A stretch of 64,000 nt of DNA from Deinococcus budaensis (GTDB taxonomy: Bacteria > Deinococcota > Deinococci > Deinococcales > Deinococcaceae): NCBI RefSeq assembly GCF_014201885.1, contig NZ_JACHFN010000004.1, positions 1-64,000 of the forward strand. Reading direction: 5' to 3'. The translations under genes were made by a program, and so were the position numbers. Positions within the stretch are counted from its first letter, which is position 1. Each line of letters opens with the position of its first letter. Shown here one piece after another: positions 12,005-27,952 of the stretch. The notes under the pieces were generated by a model that was not told where the DNA came from, did not search any database, and saw only the letters and a list, made by a program, of their open reading frames with translations.

Positions 12005-12024
12005 GGGGGCCAGTGGTGGCCCCC
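12005..12024 (-). terminator. Terminator between two EPS transcription units
   Basis: A perfect 8-bp stem (GGGGGCCA / TGGCCCCC, 4-base loop) is followed, reading leftward, by GATTTATTTT. It lies 34 bases past the stop of the Fcl-like gene and should end that minus-strand unit. The other side carries TTTCTCT, so it may work both ways. Confidence 0.75.
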
Positions 12025-12058
12025 TTTCTCTGAAACACCCCCAAGCGGGGGGAACGTC

Positions 12059-13003
<945 letters not shown>

Positions 13004-13100
13004 GGGCGGGCCACGGCGGCGCGGGCGCGGCGCGGCAGCGGAGAACGCCAGGGGGAAAAGCGACGTGGGTACGTTATGGGCACGCGGAGACTCCTATCCG

Positions 13101-13915
13101 TTATCCGTACAGTTCGTGACGTTCAGTGCCGTCGGGAAGCCGCGCGTGAAAGCTTCTCAGGCGGGTGTATTGCAGCAGCAGGTTCGCCAGGAAAAGGGGA
13201 TTGAGCAGCACGTAGCGCCGCCACAGCCGCCCCGGCTCCTGCGAGAGCCGGAAAAGCCACTCCAGCCCCCGGTCCTGCATGAAGCGCGGCGCCTGCGCCA
13301 GCGTTCCGGCGTGAAAGTCGAAGGCGGCCCCGACCGCCAGGATCGGCCGCGAGAGCAGGTCGCGGTACTCGAAGGCCCAGACCTCCTGGCGGGGACACCC
13401 CAGCCCCACGAACACCGCGTCCGCCCCCGACTCGCGGATGCGCGCGGCGATCTCCTCGCGCTCCGGGAGGGTGGTGCGGCGGAACTTGGACGCCTCCATC
13501 CCGGCGATTCTCAGACCCGGAAAGCGGCGCTGGAGGTCGGCGGCAAAGCGCGCCAGAACCGGCGGCTGGCTGCCGTACAGGTACACGCTGAGGCCTTCTT
13601 TCGCCAGCGCCTCGGCGGTGCGCAGCGTCAGCTCGGGACCGTACACCCGGTCGGGCAACTTCTGACCGTACAGCCACCCCAGCGCCCAGCGCACCGGCTG
13701 GCCGTCGGGCACCACCAGGTCCAGGCCGTTGAGGCGCCGGGCGTGTTCGGGGTCCTGAAAGCCGGTCATGACCCCGTGCACCGCGAGCGCGCTGACCGCG
13801 AAGGGCCGCTGCTGGCGCGCCGCTTCCATGATCGCGTGCACCGCGTAGTCGTAGTCCACCGCGTGGACGTTGACGCCCAGCACCGCGTGCTTGCCCCCAT
13901 TGATGCCGCGCTGGA

Positions 13916-13919
<4 letters not shown>
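13101..13919 (-). CDS. WecG/TagA/CpsF family glycosyltransferase (GT26)
   Basis: The 272-residue protein starts at the GTG that overlaps the previous stop (GTGA). It has the family core with DLVVPDG, whose Asp (D72) matches the proposed catalytic base of TagA, then [11 protein letters not shown] and [10 protein letters not shown]. The C-terminal tail ([16 protein letters not shown]) is the membrane-associating segment of this family. Such enzymes add the second sugar (ManNAc, ManNAcA or similar) to an undecaprenyl-linked primer. The usual TPN near the start of the fold is replaced by AVH. A longer open frame upstream is out of register with any start signal. Confidence 0.85.
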
Positions 13920-14983
<1,064 letters not shown>

Positions 14984-15832
14984 GCCTGTTACCTCGCCTA
15001 GAACTCTGGATCGGGGGGAATGAAGGATCACGCCTCAGACGCGGGGAGCGGCCCTGCACAGGCCCCGGCGACCGGCCGTTGCCTGGCCCCCGCCACTTCC
15101 CCACGCCACATTCCAGCAAGCCGGAAGGGTGCGGCCATGGTGCGCGGCCCTGCGTTAACTCCTCGCTAAACCCCCGCCAAACCCCAAAGCCCAGGGCCAG
15201 CGGGCAGTGGTCCCGCCCCCAGGCGTGCCCCCGCAGGAGCGCGGCGGAAGAGTTCTAGTCTGTCCTGGCGGACTGTCTGTAAAGTCTTTCACAGCCTTAC
15301 CGCTCCAGCGAGGGGCAGACCTAAAAAACGAAGGCCAGCGTCAGCTTGCTCACAAGACACACATACTGCTAGAGAGCACCCGGGCAGGCGGCGGACTTTA
15401 GATCCTCTTTAACCTCGCGCTGGACTCGACAGGAGAACCCGTCGGACAGCACTCGCTTTGGCTTAGCTGTCACACATGGTCGATCAGGATTCCGGCGGGC
15501 AAGGTAGGCCGGGTTGGGGAGGGGGCGCGTCAGCTGACCGATTCATGAAGGTTAATACAGGCTTAAAAGGAAGCTCCGTTCCAAGGTCAGCGCATGAGAA
15601 TGAAGTAAGGTGGTGGGGTATCCGACGATTGCCTGCCCACTGTGACAGCTTTCCGATCACGGCCCCGCCGTCGCGGTTTCAAATTTTCCCGCAGCCGCCT
15701 TCTCCCGCGAGCCTTCCCGCCACGTTGCGGACTGTCCAATGTTCAGCTCGTCCGCCAGCCCGCCCGCCAGGCCATCTTCAGGTGCAAGTGCAGCGAAATG
15801 GCCGCAGGGCAAATTCGGACGGAGGTCATAAA
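14984..15832. other. 849-bp divergent intergenic region of the EPS cluster
   Basis: No convincing gene lies here. It separates the TyvE-like gene (leftward) from the SARP-type regulator (rightward). The left half is GC-rich; the right half (about 15270-15600) is less so. It contains the 11-bp-periodic TAAACC repeats at 15154-15185. The frame of the regulator is open back to about 15476, but that segment is Pro/Arg/Ser-rich and lacks a ribosome site. It is a likely long control region or untranslated leader, possibly with a small RNA that I cannot define. Confidence 0.5.
15154..15185. promoter_or_regulatory. Three 11-bp-spaced direct repeats (candidate SARP operator)
   Basis: GTTAACTCCT, GCTAAACCCC and GCCAAACCCC start at 15154, 15165 and 15176. 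The last two match at 9 of 10 positions; the first is weaker. Direct heptamer repeats at an 11-bp period are how SARP activators read DNA, and a SARP-type regulator gene starts 650 bp to the right. No clear -10 box lies at the expected distance on the minus strand, so this is a candidate only. Confidence 0.4.
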
Positions 15833-18319
<2,487 letters not shown>

Positions 18320-18396
18320 GCGCTGAGGGGCGGGGCCGCTCGATGCCCTGCCCTCCTGGAGGAGCCGCCTTCTCCCCTGTCCCAGCCAGGCAAGTG

Positions 18397-18428
18397 AAGC
18401 GGGCGCACCTTCATCGGTGCGCCCGCTT
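18397..18428. terminator. Bidirectional terminator
   Basis: A perfect 13-bp stem (AAGCGGGCGCACC / GGTGCGCCCGCTT, 6-base loop) lies between the stops of the convergent regulator and NPCBM lipoprotein genes. AA/TT at the stem base fit termination on both strands. Confidence 0.85.
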
Positions 18429-18458
18429 GCGGTCAGCTGGTGAGGGGAGGGTCCTGAC

Positions 18459-20270
18459 TCAGGGACCGACCTTGATCCCGGCCGACGACAGCTTGCTCTG
18501 CCAGCGGGTGAATTCCTGACGCTCCATGTCGAGCGTCACGGTGCCCAGATCCTGGTTGCCCGTGCAGACGGTGTTGTTCAGGCCGCAGTTGGGAAACCAC
18601 ATGGGGTTGTTGGAGGTGCGGCCGTCCGAGCCGACCCGGGTCCACCCGACCACGTTGTCGCGCATCACGTTGTTGGCGAAGGTGGGAGGGGTCAGCTTGC
18701 CCGCGCCGTAGGGGTCCCAGACGTACAGGCCCACGTTGGCGGCGGGCAGACGGGTACCGTCGGGCAGGCGGCCGCTGCCCACCACGCGGTTGTTGTACAT
18801 CTGGTGGCTGACGCCGCCTGCAATGGCCAGGCCGTGGTTGGTCGTGCCCACGATCTGGTTGTTGTAGACCCGGGTGTAGCCGGAGTCCAGAGGATCGCTG
18901 ACCTTGCCGTCGCCCAGCAGGATCCCGCCGCCCGCGTAGTTGGTGGTGGTCGCCGGGCTGACCGGGTAGGCGCCCTGGATATAGTTGTCGTGAATCAGCA
19001 TCGGGCTGTTGGGCGTGCCGCTGCTCGCGAGGATATTGATGTTCTCTTCCGTGGCGCTCTTGCCCGGCTCGTTGATGATCTCATTCCAGGCGACCTCGAC
19101 GTTCGGCACCCGGCGCACGGCGTTCATGTGGAGGGCCTGCACGATGTGCGAGGCGTTCTGGTAGCCCCCGTTGCCGTCACTCTTGGTGCCGTTGACGTTG
19201 CGAATCTGGTTGCGCAGGATCTTGATGGTGTCGCCGCGGTTGGGGTCGCCCCAGAATTCCCGGATGTAGATGCCGCCGGTATTCTCGAAATAACTGTTCT
19301 CGATCCGCAGGCTCATCAGTTCTTCAGCCGCCACCGCGTACCCGTGCGTGCGGCCCGCCACGTTGGGGTTCAGGGCGTAGCCCCGGGTGTTGCGGATGGT
19401 CACGCGGTTGCGGAACCCGTGGATCAGGTGGCCCCGGCCACGGATGTTGGAATTCTCGATGATCACCGGCTCGCTGGTCCGGATGCTGACCGCCGCGCCC
19501 GTGTCCTGGCTCTCCCAGTTGCCCGAGTAGGTGCCGCCCTTGGTGATGATCAGCTTGCCGCTGTACTGCACGTTGCCGCTGACGGGAGGTGCGGGGGCGA
19601 TGGAGGCCGTCCCGCCGCAACTGCGCAGCATCGCGTTGGCCCAGTCGGCGTGGTCGTAGTTCAGGCCGTCGCCCGCGTCCGTCACGACCAGCTTCAGCTC
19701 GTTTTTGCCTGCCACGTTCACGTTGACTGCCCGGCCGCTGTCCGAGCCGCGCACCACACCGCTGTCGTACAGCTTGACGCCGTCGGCGTACACCTGAAAG
19801 ACGACGCTGCCTCGGTCCCCGACTTCGTCGTCCATGCCCACGGTCGCCGTGAAGCTCGTGCACTGGCCGCCGATCTGGAAGGTCATGCTCGACCCCGCAT
19901 GAACGCCGAAGCCGTTGGCGAAGGTCTGCCCGCCGATGCTGAGGGTGCGGCCGTCCCCGGCGTTCTTCTCGCCGTTGCTGCGGTTGACCTCGATGGGACC
20001 CCAGGCATTGGTCGCGGCGGTCCAGCCCTCATAACTCAGGGTGTTGTCGCCGGAGTTGATCGCCTGGGCCTTGATGCCCCCCTGACGGCCGTCGCTGCTC
20101 CAGCTGTGGTCCTTGCCGTCGTACACGAAATCGACTGGCGGCTGCGCCGCCGCCTGGGCGGGCGCCTTGGAGGCTGGGCCGCCGCCGCAGGCCGAGAGCG
20201 CGAGGGTCAGTGCCAGGAGGCCGAGAGGAGCAAGGGGAAGACGGAGAGGGGAAAGAGGTTGCTGGGTCAT
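18459..20270 (-). CDS. NPCBM-domain lipoprotein with parallel beta-helix
   Basis: The start is the ATG after AGGAG, giving 603 residues. A lipoprotein signal peptide ends in the lipobox LSAC. Residues about 45-190 are an NPCBM domain (glycan-binding jelly roll, [16 protein letters not shown] to [11 protein letters not shown]). Residues about 215-600 form a right-handed beta-helix with repeated NNxI/NSxI turns, paralogous to the protein at 1.4-2.7 kb. Together these suggest a surface-anchored protein that binds and perhaps cleaves or epimerises the EPS. No lyase active site can be confirmed. It has its own promoter with a perfect -10 box and a long (about 250-base) leader. Confidence 0.85.
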   Translation of the reverse strand: MTQQPLSPLRLPLAPLGLLALTLALSACGGGPASKAPAQAAAQPPVDFVYDGKDHSWSSDGRQGGIKAQAINSGDNTLSYEGWTAATNAWGPIEVNRSNGEKNAGDGRTLSIGGQTFANGFGVHAGSSMTFQIGGQCTSFTATVGMDDEVGDRGSVVFQVYADGVKLYDSGVVRGSDSGRAVNVNVAGKNELKLVVTDAGDGLNYDHADWANAMLRSCGGTASIAPAPPVSGNVQYSGKLIITKGGTYSGNWESQDTGAAVSIRTSEPVIIENSNIRGRGHLIHGFRNRVTIRNTRGYALNPNVAGRTHGYAVAAEELMSLRIENSYFENTGGIYIREFWGDPNRGDTIKILRNQIRNVNGTKSDGNGGYQNASHIVQALHMNAVRRVPNVEVAWNEIINEPGKSATEENINILASSGTPNSPMLIHDNYIQGAYPVSPATTTNYAGGGILLGDGKVSDPLDSGYTRVYNNQIVGTTNHGLAIAGGVSHQMYNNRVVGSGRLPDGTRLPAANVGLYVWDPYGAGKLTPPTFANNVMRDNVVGWTRVGSDGRTSNNPMWFPNCGLNNTVCTGNQDLGTVTLDMERQEFTRWQSKLSSAGIKVGP

Positions 20271-20500
20271 GGATCTCCTGAGGCGGGGGGACTTGAGGTC
20301 GGCGGAGGGGCGGAGAGTGGAGGCGGCAGGCCACGAGAGCGGTGAGGCCCAGCCGTCAGACAGGGCGACGTTGTCCGTGCGGGCGCGCCGCACCGATCTC
20401 GTGGGGATGGGGGCTGAGCTTTGGAAGGGGCAGCTCTACCGCAAGGAGATGAGGAGCTAACTCATCACTGCCATCTGACCGCCTGAAAATTTCTGCACTC

Positions 20501-20513
20501 GGTTAAGGTAACC
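20501..20513. promoter_or_regulatory. Inverted repeat next to the lipoprotein promoter
   Basis: GGTTA and TAACC flank AGG just downstream of the minus-strand -10 box, a position suited to a repressor operator. Assigned from symmetry and position only. Confidence 0.4.
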
Positions 20514-20520
20514 GGACTAA

Positions 20521-20548
20521 ATTATAAGTTTCTGTTAAAAAGTCTTAA
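20521..20548 (-). promoter_or_regulatory. Sigma-A-type promoter for the NPCBM lipoprotein
   Basis: Reading leftward, TTAAGA (-35), 16 bases, TATAAT (-10). The -10 box is a perfect consensus in an otherwise GC-rich genome. It implies a leader of about 250 bases before the lipoprotein ATG. Confidence 0.7.
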
Positions 20549-20860
20549 TTTCTGAGTCAGGCTGTGGGAATTTGTTTCATAAGGAACATTTGAACGTGCC
20601 TCTTTCTTGGTGACCCAGGCCATGATTTGGGGCGCCAGGGCGGGACACAAGCCGCCGGCCGGTGTTGGCGATGTTGTAACGCCCGGCTCCACATACTCGT
20701 CTCAAACAAGGCCCGCGCCTCCCCTGCCCGGGAGGTTCTGAAGTTCCGCTCCCGGCCCTTGCGGCCTGATCTCATCGAAAGGTGGCCCGCCTATGCCCGT
20801 ATCCGTTCTCTCCTTTCCGCCTGCCGCGCGCGGCTCCCGGTTCAGCCGGACCGGGGCGCT

Positions 20861-21925
20861 GTGAAGGCGGTCATCCCGGCGGCGGGGTTCGGCACACGGC
20901 TGCGTCCGCTGACCTACGCCCGCCCCAAGCCCGTGCTGCCGGTGGGCAACCGCCCGATCATCTGCCACGCCGTCCAGAACCTGGCCGACGCCGGCATCCG
21001 TGAGATCGGCATCGTGGTGTCGCCGATGACGCGTGAGGCCATTCAGGCGGCGGTGCTGGGCCTAGAAGGGGTGTGCATCGAGTTCATCGAGCAGCCCGAA
21101 ATGCTGGGGCTGGGGCACGCCGTGATGGTGGCGCGCGACTTCGTGGGCGAGAGCGATTTTTGCGTGTATCTGGGCGACAACCTCTTCGAGCACGGCGTGC
21201 TGGATTTCCGCCGCGCCTTCGAGGAGCAGCAGGCCGACGCCGCCGTGGCGCTTGTCGAGGTGCCCGACGCCCGCGCCTTCGGGGTGGCGGTGGTGGACGG
21301 ACGCGGGCAGATCACGCGGCTGGTGGAAAAGCCGGCGCTGCCGCTCTCCAATCTGGCGGTGGCGGGGGTGTACTGCTTCCGGGCGAGCGTGTTCGGCATT
21401 CTGGAGACGCTGTCTCCCAGCGCGCGCGGAGAGTACGAGATCACCGACGCGATCCAGCGCCTGATCGAGCAGGGAGGCCGGGTAGCGGGTCAGCGCGTGC
21501 GCGGCTGGTGGAAGGACACCGGGCGGCCGCTGGACCTGATCGAAGCCAACCGGCTGGTCCTCGAAGGCCTGCGGCCCGGCGTGCTGGGGGAGGTCAGCGG
21601 CTCAAGGCTGACGGGCCGGGTCGTGGTGGAACCCGGCGCCGTGGTCCGGAACAGCGTGATTATGGGACCGGTGACCATCGCCAGCGGAGCCAGGATCGAC
21701 AACGCCTACATCGGCCCCTTCACGTCTGTGGGGCGCGGCAGCGTGATCGAGAACGCCGAGGTCGAATACAGCGTGATCGACGAGGGCGCCGAGATCCGCG
21801 ACATGAGCGTGCGGCTTCAGGAATGTCTGATCGGCCTGCACGCCCGGGTGATCGGCCACGGCGAGTTGCCCCGGGTCCACCGCCTGGTCCTCTCCGACAC
21901 CAGCCTGCTGGAATTCGGCTGCTGA
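20861..21925 (+). CDS. rmlA: Glucose-1-phosphate thymidylyltransferase, long form
   Basis: The 354-residue protein starts at a GTG directly before [17 protein letters not shown], the nucleotidyltransferase signature, with PKPVLPV and the metal-site region LGDNLFEHG following. Residues after about 245 form a left-handed beta-helix of hexapeptide type. Length and architecture fit the RmlA-long/StrD group, which makes dTDP-glucose. A related UDP or other NDP specificity cannot be excluded. No rmlB, rmlC or rmlD lies in the window, so the product may feed another pathway or a locus elsewhere. The co-polymerase gene follows after 79 bp. Confidence 0.85.
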   Translation: MKAVIPAAGFGTRLRPLTYARPKPVLPVGNRPIICHAVQNLADAGIREIGIVVSPMTREAIQAAVLGLEGVCIEFIEQPEMLGLGHAVMVARDFVGESDFCVYLGDNLFEHGVLDFRRAFEEQQADAAVALVEVPDARAFGVAVVDGRGQITRLVEKPALPLSNLAVAGVYCFRASVFGILETLSPSARGEYEITDAIQRLIEQGGRVAGQRVRGWWKDTGRPLDLIEANRLVLEGLRPGVLGEVSGSRLTGRVVVEPGAVVRNSVIMGPVTIASGARIDNAYIGPFTSVGRGSVIENAEVEYSVIDEGAEIRDMSVRLQECLIGLHARVIGHGELPRVHRLVLSDTSLLEFGC

Positions 21926-22004
21926 GGCTCCCCGCCCGAGCCTGCCTGCTGCCCAGCCTTCCCCCAAGCCTCCTTATTCCCCCAGACGTTCAAAAGGTGC
22001 CTTC

Positions 22005-23567
<1,563 letters not shown>

Positions 23568-23673
23568 GATCCCGGCGCCTCCGGTCCCGTTTTCCCAACA
23601 AGCCCCCAAGAAGCGCCGCGCCGCCTCGTGGCTCTCCCGGCCCGGGGCGGCGGCCTGAGCGGCCCGCAGCGGG

Positions 23674-23679
23674 TATCCT
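23674..23679 (+). promoter_or_regulatory. Leaderless -10 box of the histidine kinase gene
   Basis: TATCCT ends 6 bases before the ATG, leaving no room for a ribosome binding site. This matches the TAnnnT leaderless promoter pattern seen at six other genes here. Confidence 0.6.
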
Positions 23680-23685
23680 GTCCGA

Positions 23686-26622
23686 ATGTCCAGCCAGCCC
23701 GCGGCGGCGACCCCACCGCTTTTTTCTTCCTCGCTGAGCGCACAGCTCCAGAACGTGACCGAAGCCCTGGCCGCCGCCCGCACGCGCGGGGAGGTGTTTG
23801 GGGTGGTGCTGGATTCCGCGCTGGAAGCGCTGAAGGCGGATGCCGGGGCGGTGCTGCTGGTCGGCGACACGGGCCAGCACCTGCGGCTGGCCGCAGTCAA
23901 GGGCCAGACCGAGCAGGCGCAGACGCGCTGGCAAGACGGCCCGCTCGGCGACGGCACGCCGGGCGGAGACGCCCTGAAGCGGCGCGAGGCGCTGTTTTTC
24001 GAGCACGAGGGCGACCTGGTGCGGGCCTATCCCCAGCTGGAAACCCGCACCGGCGGCGTAGGCGCCGTCGCCACCGCCGTGGTGCCGATGTCCCTGGACA
24101 GGCAGCCGCTGGGGGTGCTGATCCTCGACTTCGAGGAACCGCGCACCTTCACGCCTGAGGAAAGGCGCTTTCTTCAAACGCTGGCCGCCCAGTGCGCCCT
24201 GGGCCTGGGCCGGGTCTGCGCGCACACGGCCCAGGAACGCGGCGCCGAGCAGCTGCGCGGGCTGGCGCAGGCCGCCTTGCAAATCCACGCCGCGCGCGGG
24301 GTGCAGGCCACGCTGGCCGTGATCACCGAGCAGGCCCGCGCGCTGATCGGGGCGCATCAGGCGGTGGTCAGTTCGACCATCAGTGACGACTGGGCGCAGT
24401 CGATCAACGCCGTGTCGCTGAGCGACAAGTACGCCGCGTGGCGGGAGCACGCCGGGCAGCCTGGCGGCAGCGGGATCTACGCGCTGGTCTGCCGGATGAA
24501 CCGGCCCCTGCGGCTCACCCAGGCCGAGCTGGAAGCGCACCCCGCCTGGCGCGGCTTTGGCGAGCACGCCGCCGAGCACCTGCCCCTGCGCGGCTGGCTG
24601 GCGGTGCCGCTGGTGGGCCAAGACGGGCAGAACATCGGCCTGATTCAGCTGAGTGACCGCCTGACCGGCGACTTTACCCCCGAAGACGAGAGCGTGCTGG
24701 TGCAGCTCGCGCAGCTCGCGGCAATCAGCCTGGAAAACGCCCGGCTGTACGAGACCGCGCAGGACGAACTCACGCGGCGCCAGCAAGCCGAGCAGCGCCT
24801 GCGCGACCTCAACCTCGACCTGGAGCGCCGGGTGGAGACGCGCACGCGCGAACTCGCGGCGGCCACCCAGGAGCTGGAAGACCGCGCGGCGGCGCTCGAC
24901 GCCTTTGTGGCGTTCAGCGAGGTCGTGGGCAGCCAGAGCGAGGTGCTGGCGCTGGCCCGGCGGGCGACGCAGGTGGTGCGCGCCAACCTGGAACACGTCA
25001 GCGCGGCCTACTACGAACTGGAAGCCGGGCTATGGCGGGCCAGGGTCTGGTCCGACGACGTGGCGCCCGAGGTCGCCGCCCAGATTGAGGCGGGCGTGCC
25101 GCAAGACGCGCCGGACTTCGCGCAGGCGGTGCTGTCTCCGGAAGGGGTGTATGTGGACGGCTGGGACGCGGAGGCCAACCACGTCGGGAGCACCGGCAGC
25201 TACGGCGCGGTCGCCTTTTTTCCGCTGTTCGTGGGGGACAAGCCCCGCAGCCTGTTCGTGGTGGGCACCCAGGACGCGCGGGTCTGGACCGAGCGCGAGA
25301 AGGCCGTCTTCCGCGCGGTGGGCCGCAGCCTGGGCCTCGCGCTGGAGCGGGCGGACGTGACAGCCCGCCTGGAGACCCAGAACGCCGAGCTGGAAGCCCG
25401 CACCCGCGCGCTGGAAGGTTTTGCCCACCTCACCCAGGACCTGGCCGCCCAGAGCGATCCGGGCGCCTTTGTGCTGCGGGCGCAGGAGGTGGTGCTCTCG
25501 CTGCTGCCGCCCGGCTACGCGCTGTACTACGAGCGCGAGGGCGAGCGCTGGCGCAACCGGGTGCAGGTCGGAGAGGTCCGCAACGCCGAGCTGCAAGCCT
25601 TTATCGACGCGGGGCCGCTGGTCGGCGTGACGCCCAGCGTGGACGTGCCCTGGACCACCCGGCACCCCTACTATCAGGACAGCTACGCGCGGGGCAGCGA
25701 CACCCCCGAGGAGATGGTTCAGCACGTCAGCGCCGCCGCGTCCCTGCCGGTGCTGCGGCACGGCGAGGTCGTCGGCGTCTTTATCGCCGTGCTGTTCGAA
25801 AACCGGGTCTGGACCCGCACCGACAAGGTGGTGCTGGAGACCGTGGTGGGCAGCCTGGGGCTGGCGCTGGAGCGCGCCGAGAGTGTGGCGCTGCTGGCCC
25901 AGCGCACCCGCGAACTGGAGCACAGCAACGTGGAACTCGCGCGCAGCAACGCCGAGTTGGAGCAGTTCGCCTACATCGCCTCGCACGACCTGCAAGCCCC
26001 CATCCGGGCCGTGACCAGCTTCGCGGGCATCATCGAGCACCGCTACGGCCAGCACCTCGACGAACGCGGGCGGCTCTATCTGCGCCAAATCGTGGACAGC
26101 GGCGAGCACATGAAGCGGCTGGTCGACGACCTGCTGGCCTTTTCGCGGGTGCATACCCAGCAGCGCGACCTGTTGCCGGTGGACAGCGCGGCCGTGTTCG
26201 ACGCAGTTGCGCGGCGCCTGCACGACGCGGCGGAGGCGCTGGGCGCCCAGATCACGCGCGGCGAGTTGCCCCGGGTGCAGGCCGACGCGCAGCAGCTCGA
26301 CCAGCTGCTGCAAAACCTGATTTCCAACGGGCTGAAGTACCACCGCGAGGGGGTGCGGCCCCAGGTCCGCGTGACGGCCGAGCGCGACGGGGACGGACTA
26401 TGGCGTTTTCAGGTCACCGACAACGGCATCGGCATCGAACCCCAGTACTTCGAGCGCATCTTCGTGATCTTCCAGCGCCTGCACGGCCGCGAGGCCTTCG
26501 AGGGCACCGGCATCGGGCTGGCGGTGTGCAAAAAGATCGTCGAGCGCCACGGCGGCCGGTTGTGGCTGGAAAGCACCCCGGGACAGGGGTCCTCCTTCTT
26601 CTTCACCCTGCCCGGAGCGTAG
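23686..26622 (+). CDS. Multi-GAF sensor histidine kinase
   Basis: A soluble 978-residue kinase with no membrane segment. Four GAF-type sensory domains lie at about 20-185, 200-360, 400-560 and 575-735, with coiled coils between. The last two end in similar WTERE/WTRTD...SLGLALERA segments and look like an internal duplication. The HisKA box is [10 protein letters not shown] with phospho-acceptor H767, as in phytochrome-like kinases. The HATPase has N, G1 (DNGIGIE) and G2 (GTGIGLA) boxes. No chromophore cysteine or partner response regulator is evident nearby. Transcription appears leaderless. It may be a separate unit from the upstream EPS genes. Confidence 0.92.
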   Translation: MSSQPAAATPPLFSSSLSAQLQNVTEALAAARTRGEVFGVVLDSALEALKADAGAVLLVGDTGQHLRLAAVKGQTEQAQTRWQDGPLGDGTPGGDALKRREALFFEHEGDLVRAYPQLETRTGGVGAVATAVVPMSLDRQPLGVLILDFEEPRTFTPEERRFLQTLAAQCALGLGRVCAHTAQERGAEQLRGLAQAALQIHAARGVQATLAVITEQARALIGAHQAVVSSTISDDWAQSINAVSLSDKYAAWREHAGQPGGSGIYALVCRMNRPLRLTQAELEAHPAWRGFGEHAAEHLPLRGWLAVPLVGQDGQNIGLIQLSDRLTGDFTPEDESVLVQLAQLAAISLENARLYETAQDELTRRQQAEQRLRDLNLDLERRVETRTRELAAATQELEDRAAALDAFVAFSEVVGSQSEVLALARRATQVVRANLEHVSAAYYELEAGLWRARVWSDDVAPEVAAQIEAGVPQDAPDFAQAVLSPEGVYVDGWDAEANHVGSTGSYGAVAFFPLFVGDKPRSLFVVGTQDARVWTEREKAVFRAVGRSLGLALERADVTARLETQNAELEARTRALEGFAHLTQDLAAQSDPGAFVLRAQEVVLSLLPPGYALYYEREGERWRNRVQVGEVRNAELQAFIDAGPLVGVTPSVDVPWTTRHPYYQDSYARGSDTPEEMVQHVSAAASLPVLRHGEVVGVFIAVLFENRVWTRTDKVVLETVVGSLGLALERAESVALLAQRTRELEHSNVELARSNAELEQFAYIASHDLQAPIRAVTSFAGIIEHRYGQHLDERGRLYLRQIVDSGEHMKRLVDDLLAFSRVHTQQRDLLPVDSAAVFDAVARRLHDAAEALGAQITRGELPRVQADAQQLDQLLQNLISNGLKYHREGVRPQVRVTAERDGDGLWRFQVTDNGIGIEPQYFERIFVIFQRLHGREAFEGTGIGLAVCKKIVERHGGRLWLESTPGQGSSFFFTLPGA

Positions 26623-26664
26623 GTTCCGGCCAGGCGCCCCCGGTACCGCCTCCCCGCGCCGGGG

Positions 26665-27369
26665 TCATCGCCAGGACGAGAGGTCTTCGGTGAGGTGCGC
26701 GGTCTCGTTGAAGGAGTCGAGGCTGGCCCGCCCCGCGCCGTAGGTCAGCCGCGTCAGGCTGCCGTTGCGGACGCGCCAGTTGAGGGTGAGGGCCGACTCG
26801 TCGGGGGCACGCAGGACCGCCGCGACGGTCACCCCGATCACGCCGCCGGAGGTAAAGGCCACCACGGTGCGCCCGGACGGCCCGGCCAGCAGCCCCCGCA
26901 AGAAGGCGTGGACGCGGGCGCGGAACTCGGTCCAGGGTTCCACGTCCGCGTGGGCCACCTCGCCCCGCAGGTAAGCGGCGGCCAGGGGTTCAAGCATCCG
27001 CTGAAGGTAGCGGTTGCGGTCCGGGTCATGCTGCCCTTTCTCCCACGCCCGCAGCCGGGCGTCGAAGCCGGGGTCGTGGGCGGCCAGCAGCGGCGCGAGG
27101 GTACGAATCAACCCGTCCCCGTCGTACTCGGCCAGCCGGGGGTCGGTGGCGGGGTCGGGCCAGGCGCCTCCCGCCGCCTCCGAGGCGAGGCGGGCGCTCT
27201 CGCGCTGGCGAACCAATGGGCCGGAGATCACGTCGGTAGGGTCCAGGCCAGACTCGGCCAGATAGTCGCCCACCGCGCGGGCCTGTACCTCGCCCAGCGG
27301 AGAGAGGCGGTCGGTGTCGGCCTCGAAGGGGGTGGCCTGCCCGTGCCGCACGAGGATGAGGGTGCTCAC
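26665..27369 (-). CDS. Histidine phosphatase superfamily protein
   Basis: The 234-residue protein carries the RHG signature near the N-terminus (LILVRHGQA) and the branch arginine in SGPLVRQRESA. The second catalytic histidine, usually in HGG, is replaced by Ser (FTSGGVIG). This variant is known in part of the superfamily, so activity is still possible. The GTG chosen has GGGGGAC upstream; another GTG lies 5 codons earlier without a ribosome site. It follows the YetF gene by 19 bp and is probably cotranscribed. The substrate is unknown. Confidence 0.8.
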   Translation of the reverse strand: MSTLILVRHGQATPFEADTDRLSPLGEVQARAVGDYLAESGLDPTDVISGPLVRQRESARLASEAAGGAWPDPATDPRLAEYDGDGLIRTLAPLLAAHDPGFDARLRAWEKGQHDPDRNRYLQRMLEPLAAAYLRGEVAHADVEPWTEFRARVHAFLRGLLAGPSGRTVVAFTSGGVIGVTVAAVLRAPDESALTLNWRVRNGSLTRLTYGAGRASLDSFNETAHLTEDLSSWR

Positions 27370-27388
27370 GCGGTCCCCCGGCACTCGC

Positions 27389-27886
27389 TCAGGCCTTGAC
27401 CACGCTGATGGTGCCGCCCGACTCCAGCACGGCGAATTTCACGCCGGAGACCTCGGTCACGCCCGCCTCGCGCATCTTGCCTTCCAATGTGGTGCGGGCC
27501 ACCCGCGAGCGGCGCATCGCGCCTTCCCGCACCTGCCCGTTTTCGACCAGCACGACCGGGGAATTGTCGAAGGTCTCCTGCACCGCCTCCGACCGCGCCC
27601 CCCACGCCGAGATGCCCCACTGCGCCAGCACCAGCACGAGCAGGCTCAGCGCCGACTCGACGATGGAATTGCCCAGAATGGCGCTGGCGACCAGCGACCC
27701 CGCCGCGATGTTGACCAGAAAGTCGAAGGAGGTAAAGGACGCGAAGGTCCGCGAGCCGAAAGTCCGAGCGAGGACGATCACGTACCCCAGCAGCAGGGAA
27801 CTCAGGACGATCCGCACGATCAGCCGCAGCGACCAGCCCCCCTGCGGCGTCAGGATGTCCGTCAGCACCGACCAGAACAGTTCCAT
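27389..27886 (-). CDS. YetF/DUF421 family membrane protein
   Basis: This 165-residue protein has three hydrophobic segments in its first 90 residues, with LARTFGSRTFASFTSFDFLV, a hallmark of the YetF (DUF421) family. A small cytoplasmic domain follows (PVVLVENGQV). Family function is poorly known; some members affect spore or cell-envelope properties. The ATG has a TACGCT box 6 bases upstream and no ribosome site, so it is likely leaderless and heads a two-gene unit with the phosphatase. Confidence 0.85.
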   Translation of the reverse strand: MELFWSVLTDILTPQGGWSLRLIVRIVLSSLLLGYVIVLARTFGSRTFASFTSFDFLVNIAAGSLVASAILGNSIVESALSLLVLVLAQWGISAWGARSEAVQETFDNSPVVLVENGQVREGAMRRSRVARTTLEGKMREAGVTEVSGVKFAVLESGGTISVVKA

Positions 27887-27892
27887 GCAGGC

Positions 27893-27898
27893 AGCGTA
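27893..27898 (-). promoter_or_regulatory. Leaderless -10 box of the yetF-like gene
   Basis: On the minus strand TACGCT stands 6 bases before the ATG, with no Shine-Dalgarno sequence between. Confidence 0.5.
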
Positions 27899-27952
27899 GG
27901 CCTCGGGCAGCAGGAATGCCGTTCAGGAAAGGGTCATGCCCCCACCTCCCGC

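Larger units (their letters stand above)
20271..20860. other. 590-bp divergent intergenic region with an AT-rich island
   Basis: Between the lipoprotein gene and rmlA lies a stretch at about 20480-20600 that is strikingly AT-rich for this genome. It contains the minus-strand promoter, a GGTTA-AGG-TAACC inverted repeat (20501-20513) and three copies of TTTCTG (20490, 20529, 20549). The remainder is GC-rich. The frame of rmlA is open leftward to 20627 but lacks a start signal. No gene is called here. Confidence 0.6.

Noticed and set aside
15476..15832. Open N-terminal extension of the SARP-type regulator
   Set aside because: It is Pro/Arg/Ser-rich, lacks a ribosome site and precedes a GTG with GGAGG at ideal spacing directly before the winged-helix domain.
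26665..27369. Histidine phosphatase as a pseudoenzyme because HGG is SGG
   Set aside because: Serine at this site occurs in recognised members of the superfamily and the RHG and Arg residues are intact, so loss of activity cannot be claimed.
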